From assembly GCA_025363505.1 (NCBI GenBank), contig JANYDV010000014.1:1-10951 (forward strand): a stretch of DNA of 10,951 nucleotides, in the 5' to 3' direction. Below the pieces are notes generated by a model. It saw nothing but the letters and a program-made list of their open reading frames with translations, did no database searches and had not been told where the DNA came from. The DNA is from Bacteroidota bacterium (GTDB lineage Bacteria > Bacteroidota > Ignavibacteria > Palsa-1295). Below, piece after piece: positions 1-7,354 of this stretch. The position numbers and the translations under genes are program-made. Position 1 is the stretch's first letter. Every line of letters begins with the position of its first letter.

Positions 1-485
1 CCAACGCAAGAGTATATTACGCAATGGCGAAAGATAAATTATTTCTACGTCGAGCCGGTACTGTTCACGAAAAATATCAGACACCGAGTATTGCGTTATG
101 GTTACAAGGTTTTTGGGCACTGGCACTGTTGTTTACCGGGTCTTTTAACTTATTGCTCGATATGTACATCTTTGTCAATTGGGCATTATATGTCTTGATG
201 GCTCTTGGTGTTTTTGTGCTTCGCAGACGTGAGCCAAATCGAGAGCGCACATTCAAAGTGCCCGGCTATCCATATATCCCCGCAATCTTCGTGCTCTTTG
301 CGACGAGCTATGTGGTGATCACATTGATAAAAGACATTGATGGCTACAACAGTGGTACTCAGCCGATCATAAGTAGCCTTGCCGGTGTTTTATTGGTATT
401 GACCGGAGTGCCATTCTATTTTTTCTGGAAGAACAAACAACGCGTCGAAGATCTTGACCATAAAGAAAACGGATCGTCACATTAA
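1..485 (+). CDS. APC-family amino-acid permease, C-terminal part (5' end outside the window)
   Basis: Inner-membrane amino-acid transporter of the APC superfamily, probably LAT-like. The frame is open from the left edge (first whole codon at 3), so the ATG at 24 is an internal methionine. The opening residues NARVYYAMAKD match the conserved loop of these permeases (usually R-x-x-YAMA-x-DG), followed by a PSIALWLQ segment that starts the next helix. About four hydrophobic segments follow, consistent with the last third of a 12-helix transporter. The motif RTFKVPGYPYIP before the penultimate helix pair is typical of the family. The end is a short charged cytoplasmic tail. The substrate cannot be read from this part. 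It is followed 11 nt later by bshB1 on the same strand, so the two are probably co-transcribed. The family call is firm; the substrate is unknown. Confidence 0.85.
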   Translation, partial: NARVYYAMAKDKLFLRRAGTVHEKYQTPSIALWLQGFWALALLFTGSFNLLLDMYIFVNWALYVLMALGVFVLRRREPNRERTFKVPGYPYIPAIFVLFATSYVVITLIKDIDGYNSGTQPIISSLAGVLLVLTGVPFYFFWKNKQRVEDLDHKENGSSH

Positions 486-496
486 CTGTATTAGCA

Positions 497-1252
497 ATGA
501 CACACATTGATATTCTTGGCGTCGCTGCCCATCCCGATGATGTCGAACTTTCTTGTGCCGGCACAATGCTTGCCGCCAAAGCAGGAGGGAAGCGAACAGC
601 TATTGTCGATCTGACCTATGCCGAGCTTTCAACTCGTGGTACGCTTGAATCGCGCGGCAAGGAAACCGACGAAGCCACCAAAATATTAGGACTTGACGGG
701 CGATATAACCTTGGGATTGCAGATGGTAACATTGAGACCTCGAAAGAAAACGTCCGGAAGCTCATCAAATATTTTCGGATGCTCCGCCCAACAATCGTGC
801 TCTGTCCGCATTTTTCCGAACGACACCCTGATCACGAAGCTGCTTCGGAGCTTGTCCATCAGGCATCGTTTTACTCAGGTCTGGCAAAGATCGAAACCAC
901 CGGTGATGACGGAAAACCTCAAGAGCCTCATCGTCCGCTAATGGTGTTGCATTTTATGCAGACCTATATTTTTGAGCCAAAATTGATACTTGATGTCAGC
1001 AGTGTGTTCGAAGATCGCATGCGAACAGTGCAAGCGTATCGATCGCAGTTCGGCAGAGGCAAAGATGGTCAGAAGATCGCTTCAGGCGAACGAGAGACCT
1101 TTTTAACTCAATCGGGTTTTTACGAATGGATCGAAGCTCGTGCTCGTCATTACGGAATGCAGATTGGGGTTCAATACGGCGAGCCTTTTTGGTGCGAGGG
1201 TGCGGTCGGGATTAAAGATCTGTTCTCGATCATCACCAAAAATATCGCTTAA
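497..1252 (+). CDS. bshB1: Bacillithiol biosynthesis N-acetylglucosaminyl-malate deacetylase BshB1
   Basis: Cytoplasmic zinc-dependent deacetylase of the LmbE/PIG-L family. BshB1 removes the acetyl group from GlcNAc-malate, the second step of bacillithiol synthesis, before BshC adds cysteine. The 251 residues fit the family length. The metal-binding motif AHPDDVEL lies at residues 11-18 (H12, D14, D15), and the second motif HPDH at 110-113 supplies the third ligand, H113. The BshB1-type features RGTLESR (48-53 region), YNLGIADG (70-77) and the C-terminal YGEPFWCEGAVGIKDLF region separate it from MshB or LmbE relatives. The ATG at 497 places the metal motif at the usual distance from the N-terminus; no Shine-Dalgarno sequence is seen. 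Transcription probably comes from upstream of the permease and ends at the hairpin at 1272-1304. The bshA and bshC partners are not in this window. Confidence 0.93.
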   Translation: MTHIDILGVAAHPDDVELSCAGTMLAAKAGGKRTAIVDLTYAELSTRGTLESRGKETDEATKILGLDGRYNLGIADGNIETSKENVRKLIKYFRMLRPTIVLCPHFSERHPDHEAASELVHQASFYSGLAKIETTGDDGKPQEPHRPLMVLHFMQTYIFEPKLILDVSSVFEDRMRTVQAYRSQFGRGKDGQKIASGERETFLTQSGFYEWIEARARHYGMQIGVQYGEPFWCEGAVGIKDLFSIITKNIA

Positions 1253-1271
1253 AAAAAATAGACATGTAAAC

Positions 1272-1304
1272 AAAAAATGCCTGTTCTAAGAACAGGCATT
1301 TTTT
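1272..1304. terminator. Bidirectional rho-independent terminator between convergent bshB1 and HU genes
   Basis: A perfect hairpin: TGCCTGTTC at 1278-1286 pairs with GAACAGGCA at 1290-1298 across a 3-nt TAA loop. It is flanked by AAAAAA (1272-1277) and TTTTTT (1299-1304), so each strand ends the stem with a U-run. It lies 19 nt after the bshB1 stop and 20 nt after the HU stop on the other strand, which suits a shared terminator. Confidence 0.92.
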
Positions 1305-1324
1305 ATATAAACTATTGAATCAGA

Positions 1325-1597
1325 TTACTTTACAGAATCCTTCAAGGTTTTACCGGCTACAAAGCGAGGTACTTTGCGAGCAGGAATCTTGAGAGCAGCA
1401 CCCGTCTGTGGGTTACGACCCACACGAGCAGCACGCTTTGAAATCTTGAAAGTACCGAATCCGACAAGGGCTACCTGGCCGCCTTTTTTGAGCGTTTTGG
1501 TAATGGTTTCAACGAGGGCGTCCAACGCACGTCCTGAATCTGCTTTCGACAGGTCAGTAGCTTTTGCGAGGGCTTCGATGAGTTCTGATTTGTTCAT
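1325..1597 (-). CDS. hup: HU-family DNA-binding protein
   Basis: Small nucleoid protein that binds and bends DNA as a dimer. The 90 residues match HU exactly in length. The N-terminal helices begin MNKSELIEALA, the conserved turn GFGTF lies at 46-50, and the DNA-binding arm is RVGRNPQTG (58-66), with the proline at 63 that intercalates between base pairs in HU/IHF. The C-terminal IPARKVPRFVAGKTLKDSV is classical HU. An IHF subunit is less likely because the arm has the HU-type NPQTG and nothing points to a heterodimer partner. The ATG at 1597 is the only sensible start. It is monocistronic, with its own promoter candidates upstream (1654-1687) and the shared terminator downstream. The symbol hup is generic, since the paralogue cannot be assigned. 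Confidence 0.95.
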   Translation of the reverse strand: MNKSELIEALAKATDLSKADSGRALDALVETITKTLKKGGQVALVGFGTFKISKRAARVGRNPQTGAALKIPARKVPRFVAGKTLKDSVK

Positions 1598-1653
1598 AGA
1601 AGTAATTGGTATGAGCGTTAAAAAATTTCAACATCCGTTCTTCTATCAACACT

Positions 1654-1687
1654 GTAATATGTTCATGAAGAAAGAATGTCAAATATA
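1654..1687 (-). promoter_or_regulatory. Candidate HU promoter (sigma70-like boxes overlapping a Bacteroidota-type motif)
   Basis: Read on the minus strand, TTGACA (1682-1677) is followed after 17 nt by TATTAC (1659-1654), giving a good -35 and a moderate -10 about 57 nt before the HU start. The same spot holds TATATTTG (1687-1680), an exact match to the Bacteroidetes -7 consensus TAnnTTTG, although no good TTTG -33 partner is visible. Which of the two is used cannot be decided from sequence. Confidence 0.4.
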
Positions 1688-1689
1688 CA

Positions 1690-1738
1690 ACAAAAAATAA
1701 TTACAGGAGTACGATCCTTGCGGCGGCGTCCTTCCTGA
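1690..1738 (-). terminator. Weak candidate terminator after the outer-membrane barrel gene
   Basis: On the minus strand, CAGGA (1737-1733) can pair with TCCTG (1708-1704) around a GC-rich loop, followed by TAATTATTTTTT (1703-1692). The stem is short and the loop is long. The U-run and the position downstream of the three-gene envelope operon and upstream of the HU promoter are the main support. Confidence 0.25.
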
Positions 1739-1846
1739 TGACAGAGTAATCACAATTATTCAAATCCTGATCACTCACAACACTGCTGTCATATAGGGAA
1801 GTAGGCACTACAAAGATAAGAACATTTTCCGGCGGTCCCTTGAAAA

Positions 1847-3967
1847 TCAGAATGTCCAGCGAACTCCGAGTGTACCCTCGACAAGCCGTGCGAGCGAGCT
1901 TTGATGCAAATCGTATGAATCATGTTGCAACATACTATACCATAGATTTCCATAAAGTCGCAGTCCGGTTGCAGAAGACTGATCAATAACAAGAATGATT
2001 AATGGTCCCACTCGATTTACTCGTTCTTGCAATTGCAATGCCGTTGATTGTGCAGAGGTGGGTGCATATCGTAATTGATAAAACGACCGAGCTCCTATTT
2101 TTAAAAGTACGGGAGCTGCGCTGGAGAGATCGGTGATGTTAACGGTGAGATCACCCGAGAATTCAGTTGTTCGTAGTAAAGGTCGTTCTGTGAAAGCACC
2201 AGCATTATAAGCCCCGCGCTCATAGAGTCTTAGATTCATATTGCTTTCGAGCGAAGCAGTACCATGAGCGATAAAATGAAAACCACCAAGTGCAATCGAG
2301 ACGCTATCAGCACCATTCACGCCACGAATTAAATAATCTCGTCCTCCTAATTGTATTACTGAAGGCAACATAAAATCATACACTGAATAATTTGCAAAGA
2401 CTTCGGCTGAGAGAGAGTTGCGAACGGCAGAAGCCTCGAACAGTGTCGAACCCAGGAACGAGATAGTATTGCCGGTATAATTTTGTGCACTACGGTCACT
2501 CTTGAGATATACCAAATGGTTTTGTGAAAGTCTCACTTGCGCAAATGCAGAGAGGTTGGTGGTGAAAAAGTGATGATATTTCACTGCGGCATTCAAATAG
2601 AGTTCATCGCGGTCGTCACGATTATCTTGGCTTGGCGTATCATATCGAAATAGTCGTGAAGAAATATTTGCTTGGAGTGCGTCACGCTCGAAAACCGGAA
2701 AAGTGCCGGTGATAGTCAATGCTGATTGTCCGGCATCAAAACTTGTTGCATTAATTGTAGAAGATAATTTATTAATCACTGCCGTCGAGGCAAATGTCAG
2801 CTCCGACAAAGAAATATCATTTGTCTCAGAATTTTCGCTGTATTTTATCTCGGCGGTGATTAAGGGGGTTCGATCTATATTACGAGTATTTGTTCCAACT
2901 ATCCATTGTAACTGACTTGAAATGCCAAGGTCAAATGCAGTGGTTATCGAAGGTAATAAAAATGTTGATGAAGTGAGCAATCCGGTCGAAGCAGAAGCGA
3001 AGTTGATGCCGGAGGTTTTGCGAGAAACAGATCGCGGTATGAAATTCCCTTCAACCAGTAAGAGTAGTTTTTTTTGTACAAGTGGATACCGAAGCAGATT
3101 ATGAAGTTCGACGGTAAATTCACTTCGTTCTTGCCGTGCAGTAGGAGCATTCGTATCAACAGTAAAATAAAAATCTCGACGTTTCAGTGAGACCCCTGCG
3201 GTTGCTTCGTTCGAGCCTTCATCGCCAAAGGTGGTGATCAGATGAGCCTTGGCGGCATCATTGCGTCCGAGTTCGCCAAGTGAACTAAATCGTCGTTCAT
3301 CAAGGAATGCTTCAGCATCTATGACCGAGCCTTCAGCAATACTGATCGTCGAGAGTACTGCGCGTGCCTGGATGATGTTTCCATTTGATCTTCCGAACAG
3401 AAATGATTTATAGGCAATACCAGCAGCCCCTGAGACAACGAGTTCGCTCCACGGCATATACTTACCTCCAACGAGAGCATATCCATCGCTGAGATTCTGA
3501 AGTGTTCCTACATCATAGAGTGAGGTGGCAGCATTTCGGCTGAGTGAATAGGTTGTTCCGAAGAGTGAAACTGATAGCACTGATATGCCTCCTACAAGCG
3601 GATAGGTTGCCTCAAGATAGCCAATACCTTCGGTTGTACGCGTACGGGTGTCTTCGCGTAGTTGTGAACGACCCTCAGCCGACAAACTGACTGAGGGGTT
3701 TGCCCATATCGTTGATACGTGCAATGGCACGTCTCTACCCAAAGTCGTGAATGCTGTTCCTACTCCCCATTGATATAATGAAAGAGTGTGTTCGACATTC
3801 AATGAAAGATTTGATAATCGGTTATATCGGCTTAACGAATCAGTAATCGGTAGTGAGGAAGTAGTGTTGGGAGACCACCAGGGAAATTGCACATCGCTAT
3901 GTTGGGCGAAAGCATTCGTCCAAACAGCAACCAACGCAAATATGAGAAAACTTCTTGTCAAGCTCAC
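1847..3967 (-). CDS. Predicted outer-membrane beta-barrel protein of unrecognised family
   Basis: A large exported protein, 706 residues from the GTG at 3967. Residues 1-21 form a signal peptide (hydrophobic core FLIFALVAVW, cleavage probably after AFA at 19-21). The rest alternates short amphipathic beta-strands with polar loops throughout, including an acidic loop near 447-455. It ends in RWTF, the aromatic C-terminus used by the Bam machinery to recognise barrels. No plug domain, TonB box or OmpA domain is visible. Notable blocks are RSEFTVELHN (281-290), HLVYL (484-488) and ANYSVYDF (525-532). I recall similar blocks in uncharacterised barrel proteins of Ignavibacteria-type genomes, unverified. 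It is the last gene of the operon with the TonB receptor and DUF4249 lipoprotein, 55 nt after the latter. No ATG is available: the frame opens at a stop at 3989-3991, so GTG 3967 or TTG 3961 must serve. Function unknown. Confidence 0.75.
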   Translation of the reverse strand: MSLTRSFLIFALVAVWTNAFAQHSDVQFPWWSPNTTSSLPITDSLSRYNRLSNLSLNVEHTLSLYQWGVGTAFTTLGRDVPLHVSTIWANPSVSLSAEGRSQLREDTRTRTTEGIGYLEATYPLVGGISVLSVSLFGTTYSLSRNAATSLYDVGTLQNLSDGYALVGGKYMPWSELVVSGAAGIAYKSFLFGRSNGNIIQARAVLSTISIAEGSVIDAEAFLDERRFSSLGELGRNDAAKAHLITTFGDEGSNEATAGVSLKRRDFYFTVDTNAPTARQERSEFTVELHNLLRYPLVQKKLLLLVEGNFIPRSVSRKTSGINFASASTGLLTSSTFLLPSITTAFDLGISSQLQWIVGTNTRNIDRTPLITAEIKYSENSETNDISLSELTFASTAVINKLSSTINATSFDAGQSALTITGTFPVFERDALQANISSRLFRYDTPSQDNRDDRDELYLNAAVKYHHFFTTNLSAFAQVRLSQNHLVYLKSDRSAQNYTGNTISFLGSTLFEASAVRNSLSAEVFANYSVYDFMLPSVIQLGGRDYLIRGVNGADSVSIALGGFHFIAHGTASLESNMNLRLYERGAYNAGAFTERPLLRTTEFSGDLTVNITDLSSAAPVLLKIGARSFYQLRYAPTSAQSTALQLQERVNRVGPLIILVIDQSSATGLRLYGNLWYSMLQHDSYDLHQSSLARLVEGTLGVRWTF

Positions 3968-4022
3968 TGATCTGTGTAGATCGTAACGCTAATATCACCA
4001 AGAAGTAGCCCGAAGAATGAGT

Positions 4023-4862
4023 TTATTGCTTTGGTTTTAGGAAGACGGTTATCGAATCCCAAGCGGCACTTGCAAATACGCCAAGACCATTTTGGATATG
4101 GTTGAGCGAGGGTTGATATGGCAAGAATGCATTATCACCATAGCCAACGGCACGTTTGTAATCGACCCAATTAGTATCTATGGCTAGAAATTTGATTTTA
4201 TTCGGACCGAACCAACCAAATAATCGAGAATAGATAATCATATTTGGTGCGGTCTGAATAAACGAATAACGAACATAAGCACTGGTATCAACCGGAGGTC
4301 CTTGATTGGAAGTTGGTACTTTGCCAAACGTAGTATCAAGTGCAGTAATCTGCAACATATACAATCGGTGTGGGTTATCAATCGGTCCGGCAGTGAGTGT
4401 GTAACTGAATGTCGTTGCATCATTGGTATCAAGAACCAGTATTCTGTCGTTCGGGAAAGCCGTCGCACGGTTTGTTATCTGAATAGGCAATGGTACACTT
4501 GTTTGCGCCGTCGCAGTTATGCCGTTTGCTTTTATTGTGAGGGTATAGACTTTGCCCCCTCGAACAGTGAGAGTCGATTTTGGCAAATAATAACGACCGA
4601 TTCGGTTGGGGAAGGGAAGTAACTGATAATCGAGCCCATCAACGGTAACTTTAACATCAGCACCTACGATTGCATACTCACTATCAATATATGATTTGGT
4701 AAAGGGTGTTGTATAATGTAAGACAACAGAGTCGATACCCTCTCCTTCATACAAAAAGCTTTGCACAACGATCTGTGGTGTGTAGTTCGATTCGATGGCA
4801 CCGTCGCAGCCGCCAAGAATTGCCGCAATAACAATAATAACTGAGTAGATTGATAATTTCAT
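4023..4862 (-). CDS. DUF4249-type lipoprotein paired with a TonB-dependent receptor
   Basis: A predicted lipoprotein of 279 residues. A hydrophobic signal segment (residues 4-18) ends in the lipobox LGGC with the lipidated cysteine at 19. The mature part starts with the family pattern: an I-VVQSFLYEGEGIDSV strand, TTPF (51-54), VGADVKVTVDG (66-75), a segment ending GRYYLP (89-94), GGKVYTLTIKANG (102-114), then a SVPLPIQI block (122-129). This order is what I know from DUF4249 proteins, which often follow TonB-dependent receptors in Bacteroidota and are thought to sit at the outer membrane as surface partners of the receptor. Here it starts 5 nt after the receptor stop, so the two genes are almost certainly co-transcribed. 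Its length is at the short end for the family. The family call is from motif memory; the ligand is unknown. Confidence 0.78.
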   Translation of the reverse strand: MKLSIYSVIIVIAAILGGCDGAIESNYTPQIVVQSFLYEGEGIDSVVLHYTTPFTKSYIDSEYAIVGADVKVTVDGLDYQLLPFPNRIGRYYLPKSTLTVRGGKVYTLTIKANGITATAQTSVPLPIQITNRATAFPNDRILVLDTNDATTFSYTLTAGPIDNPHRLYMLQITALDTTFGKVPTSNQGPPVDTSAYVRYSFIQTAPNMIIYSRLFGWFGPNKIKFLAIDTNWVDYKRAVGYGDNAFLPYQPSLNHIQNGLGVFASAAWDSITVFLKPKQ

Positions 4863-4867
4863 AAGCT

Positions 4868-7159
4868 TTAAAATTTTACTTGTAAACCAAATGTGGGCAG
4901 AATTGGAAGCAAGCGAACATTTTCGCTGGTGGCAGGAGTGTTATCAGTATTGATACGACGGAACCACACATTCCGATGATTATAGACATTATAAATATCA
5001 ATATTAAACTCCGCATTCTTTTTATCACTAAAGAGACTGAAGGAATAGGTGCCCGATAGATCCATTCGATGGTAGGGCTCAAGACGTAAACTGTTTTTCA
5101 ATCCATTGATGGGGATTAGTTTTCCTTTATAGTCGGGCTCTCCTGCATTATAAAACCCTGTTGTTTGCGAATAGGGCTGTCCTGTTGCATAGACGAATGT
5201 ACCCCCGACAGTCCACCGATCGCTCAGACGATATGTCAGTACGATATTGAGATCGTGGCGACGGTCATACGTTGGTGAGAAGGGCGCGTTGTTGTCAATC
5301 GCTGCAAATTTTCTTTTTGTATAGGCGAGTGAATAACCGATCCACCCCGTCCAATCACCAACTTGTTTTTGTAAAAAAACTTCGAAGCCATACGAATATC
5401 CACTACCGACAAAGAACACATCGCTGAGTCTATTGCCGGTTATGATATTTGGTTTTAACTCAACCACATTCGACATATTCTTATAGTAGGTTTCCACTTC
5501 GAGGGTAAAATCCTCGAATGGTACGGTGGAGATGCCGAGAACATATTGTTGTGATTGCTGCGGGGCTTGGGTTGAATCTACAGGCAACCATAGATCGAAT
5601 GCAGTAAAGAGCGGGTTTGAAGCAAGATCGAGGTACTGATGATAAATTCCGTAACTTGCCTTTACAGTAAATTCAGGATTAATGATATATCGCACACTCA
5701 AACGAGGGTCAATACCCACATCACTTCGGGTCGATATTCCATCAATACGAAGACCGGGATTGATTGCCAGTTGTTCGGTCGGTTTCCATTCATCGGAAAC
5801 ATAGCCTGCATAGTAAACCGGCTTTTGTGTGATGTCGGCATTCGGAGGATTGTTGCCGACTTTGATATTCAAACCAAACTGATACTGCGAAAGTTGAAAA
5901 CCTGCTTTGAGTGTATTATTACTTGAAGTAATATCTTCAAGATCGCCATGGAGTGAGTAATCATATATTTGATTATCAAAAGTGAAAGATTCATCACCCA
6001 ATCCAAATTTTAATAATGAGAAGTAGTGGCTTGCGGTAAAATTAAACTTTGAAAAAATATTTCTCGAAAATAAATGGGTCCAACTCGCCGAACCACTTTG
6101 GTTACCCCATCTAATATCCACTTGTGATGCTTGCGACCCGTTGTCGAAGTATAGTTTGTCAAGCCCACCATAACCTGAGACGGCTATCTTATCGTTGTCA
6201 CCAAAGTTCTGGGTAAACTTTCCGTTGAGATCATAAAAATAATAACTCGGCAGATCAAGACTCTTGGCTAATCCTGTGAGATTCAAGATTGCATCAATGT
6301 ATGTCCGGCGAGCCGCTACGGTAATAGCACCATTGCCCACTGGTGTTTCGACTGTTGCTCGGCTTGAGATCAGACCAATCGCGACGGCACCGTGTGTATT
6401 ATATAGATCGCCGTCTTTGTTGGTGACACTCAAGACTGCTGAAAGCCGACCACCATATTGAGCAGGGAAACCACCTTTAATCAGATCGACATCCTTAATG
6501 GCGTCAGGATTAAATGTCGAGAAAAAACCAAAAAAGTGATTCGGATTATAGAGTGTGCTGCCGTCAAGCAAAATAAGATTCTGATCAGGTGAACCGCCTC
6601 TGATATACAAACCGGCGGAAATCTCGCTGACGGTTTGGACTCCGGGTATCATTTGCAGTATTCTAAAAATATCAGCTTCTCCGGCGCGTGGCAAACTGGC
6701 GATCTGACTTGGTTTGAGCGAAACCGTTGAGACTTGAGGTGATTCGCGCCGATCTTTTGTTCGGTCGGTTTCAACAACAATCTCTTCGCCTTGCAGATTT
6801 TCTTGTGAAAGGATAAAGTTTTCTGTGAGCTTTTCTCCTTCGGTCAGTTGTAATGTTTTTGAGAATGTTCTATAACCAAGCGAGGAAATTTCGACCTTGA
6901 AGTCCTTCCCGGAGGGAAGATAGAGAGCGAAATATCCGCTTTTATTGCTGATGGAACCTCGTTTGAGCGAACGGACGCGGATTGTTGCTCCGATGATTGT
7001 TTCGCCGGAAACTGAGTCTTTGATATAGCCCGATAATAGCCCTTCGGATGAGTCAGCAGGAATAGTAAGATGTCGAGTACGAGGTTTGGCATCCCCCGTA
7101 GAAACACACGATGTTAAAATTAAAAAAGTACAGAAACAGAGAGATAAGAACGGTCGCAT
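4868..7159 (-). CDS. TonB-dependent receptor with N-terminal carboxypeptidase-regulatory-like domain
   Basis: Outer-membrane active transporter, 763 residues, energised through TonB-ExbBD. The signal peptide occupies roughly residues 1-24. A carboxypeptidase-regulatory-like beta-sandwich lies at about 41-118 (SGYIKDSVSGETIIGATI, then SGYFALYLPSG and SSLGYRTF). A TonB-box-like stretch GEEIVVET (124-131) leads into the plug at about 140-247, with the landmarks LPRAGEADIFRILQMIPGVQ, YIRGGSPDQNLILLDG (185-200) and the GGFPAQYGGRLSAVL region (229-242). The barrel fills the rest and ends in GLQVKF, with the usual terminal phenylalanine. It is not a SusC-type receptor by its plug, and no SusD gene follows; the DUF4249 lipoprotein takes that position. 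An LTSC sequence at 15-18 resembles a lipobox. ATG 7159 has an A-rich leader and no Shine-Dalgarno sequence. First gene of a three-gene operon; substrate not deducible. Confidence 0.93.
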   Translation of the reverse strand: MRPFLSLCFCTFLILTSCVSTGDAKPRTRHLTIPADSSEGLLSGYIKDSVSGETIIGATIRVRSLKRGSISNKSGYFALYLPSGKDFKVEISSLGYRTFSKTLQLTEGEKLTENFILSQENLQGEEIVVETDRTKDRRESPQVSTVSLKPSQIASLPRAGEADIFRILQMIPGVQTVSEISAGLYIRGGSPDQNLILLDGSTLYNPNHFFGFFSTFNPDAIKDVDLIKGGFPAQYGGRLSAVLSVTNKDGDLYNTHGAVAIGLISSRATVETPVGNGAITVAARRTYIDAILNLTGLAKSLDLPSYYFYDLNGKFTQNFGDNDKIAVSGYGGLDKLYFDNGSQASQVDIRWGNQSGSASWTHLFSRNIFSKFNFTASHYFSLLKFGLGDESFTFDNQIYDYSLHGDLEDITSSNNTLKAGFQLSQYQFGLNIKVGNNPPNADITQKPVYYAGYVSDEWKPTEQLAINPGLRIDGISTRSDVGIDPRLSVRYIINPEFTVKASYGIYHQYLDLASNPLFTAFDLWLPVDSTQAPQQSQQYVLGISTVPFEDFTLEVETYYKNMSNVVELKPNIITGNRLSDVFFVGSGYSYGFEVFLQKQVGDWTGWIGYSLAYTKRKFAAIDNNAPFSPTYDRRHDLNIVLTYRLSDRWTVGGTFVYATGQPYSQTTGFYNAGEPDYKGKLIPINGLKNSLRLEPYHRMDLSGTYSFSLFSDKKNAEFNIDIYNVYNHRNVWFRRINTDNTPATSENVRLLPILPTFGLQVKF

Positions 7160-7215
7160 AAAGATTTTTTTCCGATTGTGTTCGGGGGATAATACGTAGA
7201 TACTGATAGAAACGG

Positions 7216-7243
7216 ATTAGATCAATATTTATTGTAGAATCAA
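7216..7243 (-). promoter_or_regulatory. Candidate promoter of the receptor/DUF4249/barrel operon
   Basis: On the minus strand, TTGATT (7243-7238) and TCTAAT (7221-7216) are separated by 16 nt in an AT-rich region about 57 nt before the receptor ATG. The -10 matches TATAAT at five of six positions and the -35 matches at four of six. No exact Bacteroidetes TAnnTTTG motif is present in this gap. It is suggestive only. Confidence 0.3.
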
Positions 7244-7275
7244 GTATTTAATTCTGTGCAATATAGAGAAAAACA

Positions 7276-7290
7276 ATGACTTGGTGTCAT
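7276..7290. repeat. Small inverted repeat, possible operator upstream of the receptor operon
   Basis: ATGAC (7276-7280) and GTCAT (7286-7290) are perfect inverted arms around a 5-nt TTGGT spacer. It sits between the stop of the membrane-protein gene (7355) and the candidate receptor promoter, about 33 nt upstream of the proposed -35. The geometry suits a dimeric regulator, but the arms are short and chance is possible. The rest of the 195-nt gap 7160-7354 shows no gene and no clear terminator. Confidence 0.25.
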
Positions 7291-7354
7291 AAAAGAATGT
7301 TGATCTCTACGCCATCAATAGTGGATTGTTACAGAAAATGCCCCATTCCAGAAA

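Noticed and set aside
1407..1424. Inverted repeat TGTGGGT-TACG-ACCCACA inside the HU gene
   Set aside because: It falls in the codons for the invariant GRNPQTG arm, so the protein sequence constrains it and it needs no separate function.
1374..1700. Plus-strand open frame of 108 codons across HU and its upstream region
   Set aside because: It is antisense to a certain HU gene, and its product has no family resemblance.
4302..4622. Plus-strand frame of 106 codons rich in Arg and Cys
   Set aside because: It is antisense to the DUF4249-type lipoprotein and its composition is that of a reverse-frame artefact.
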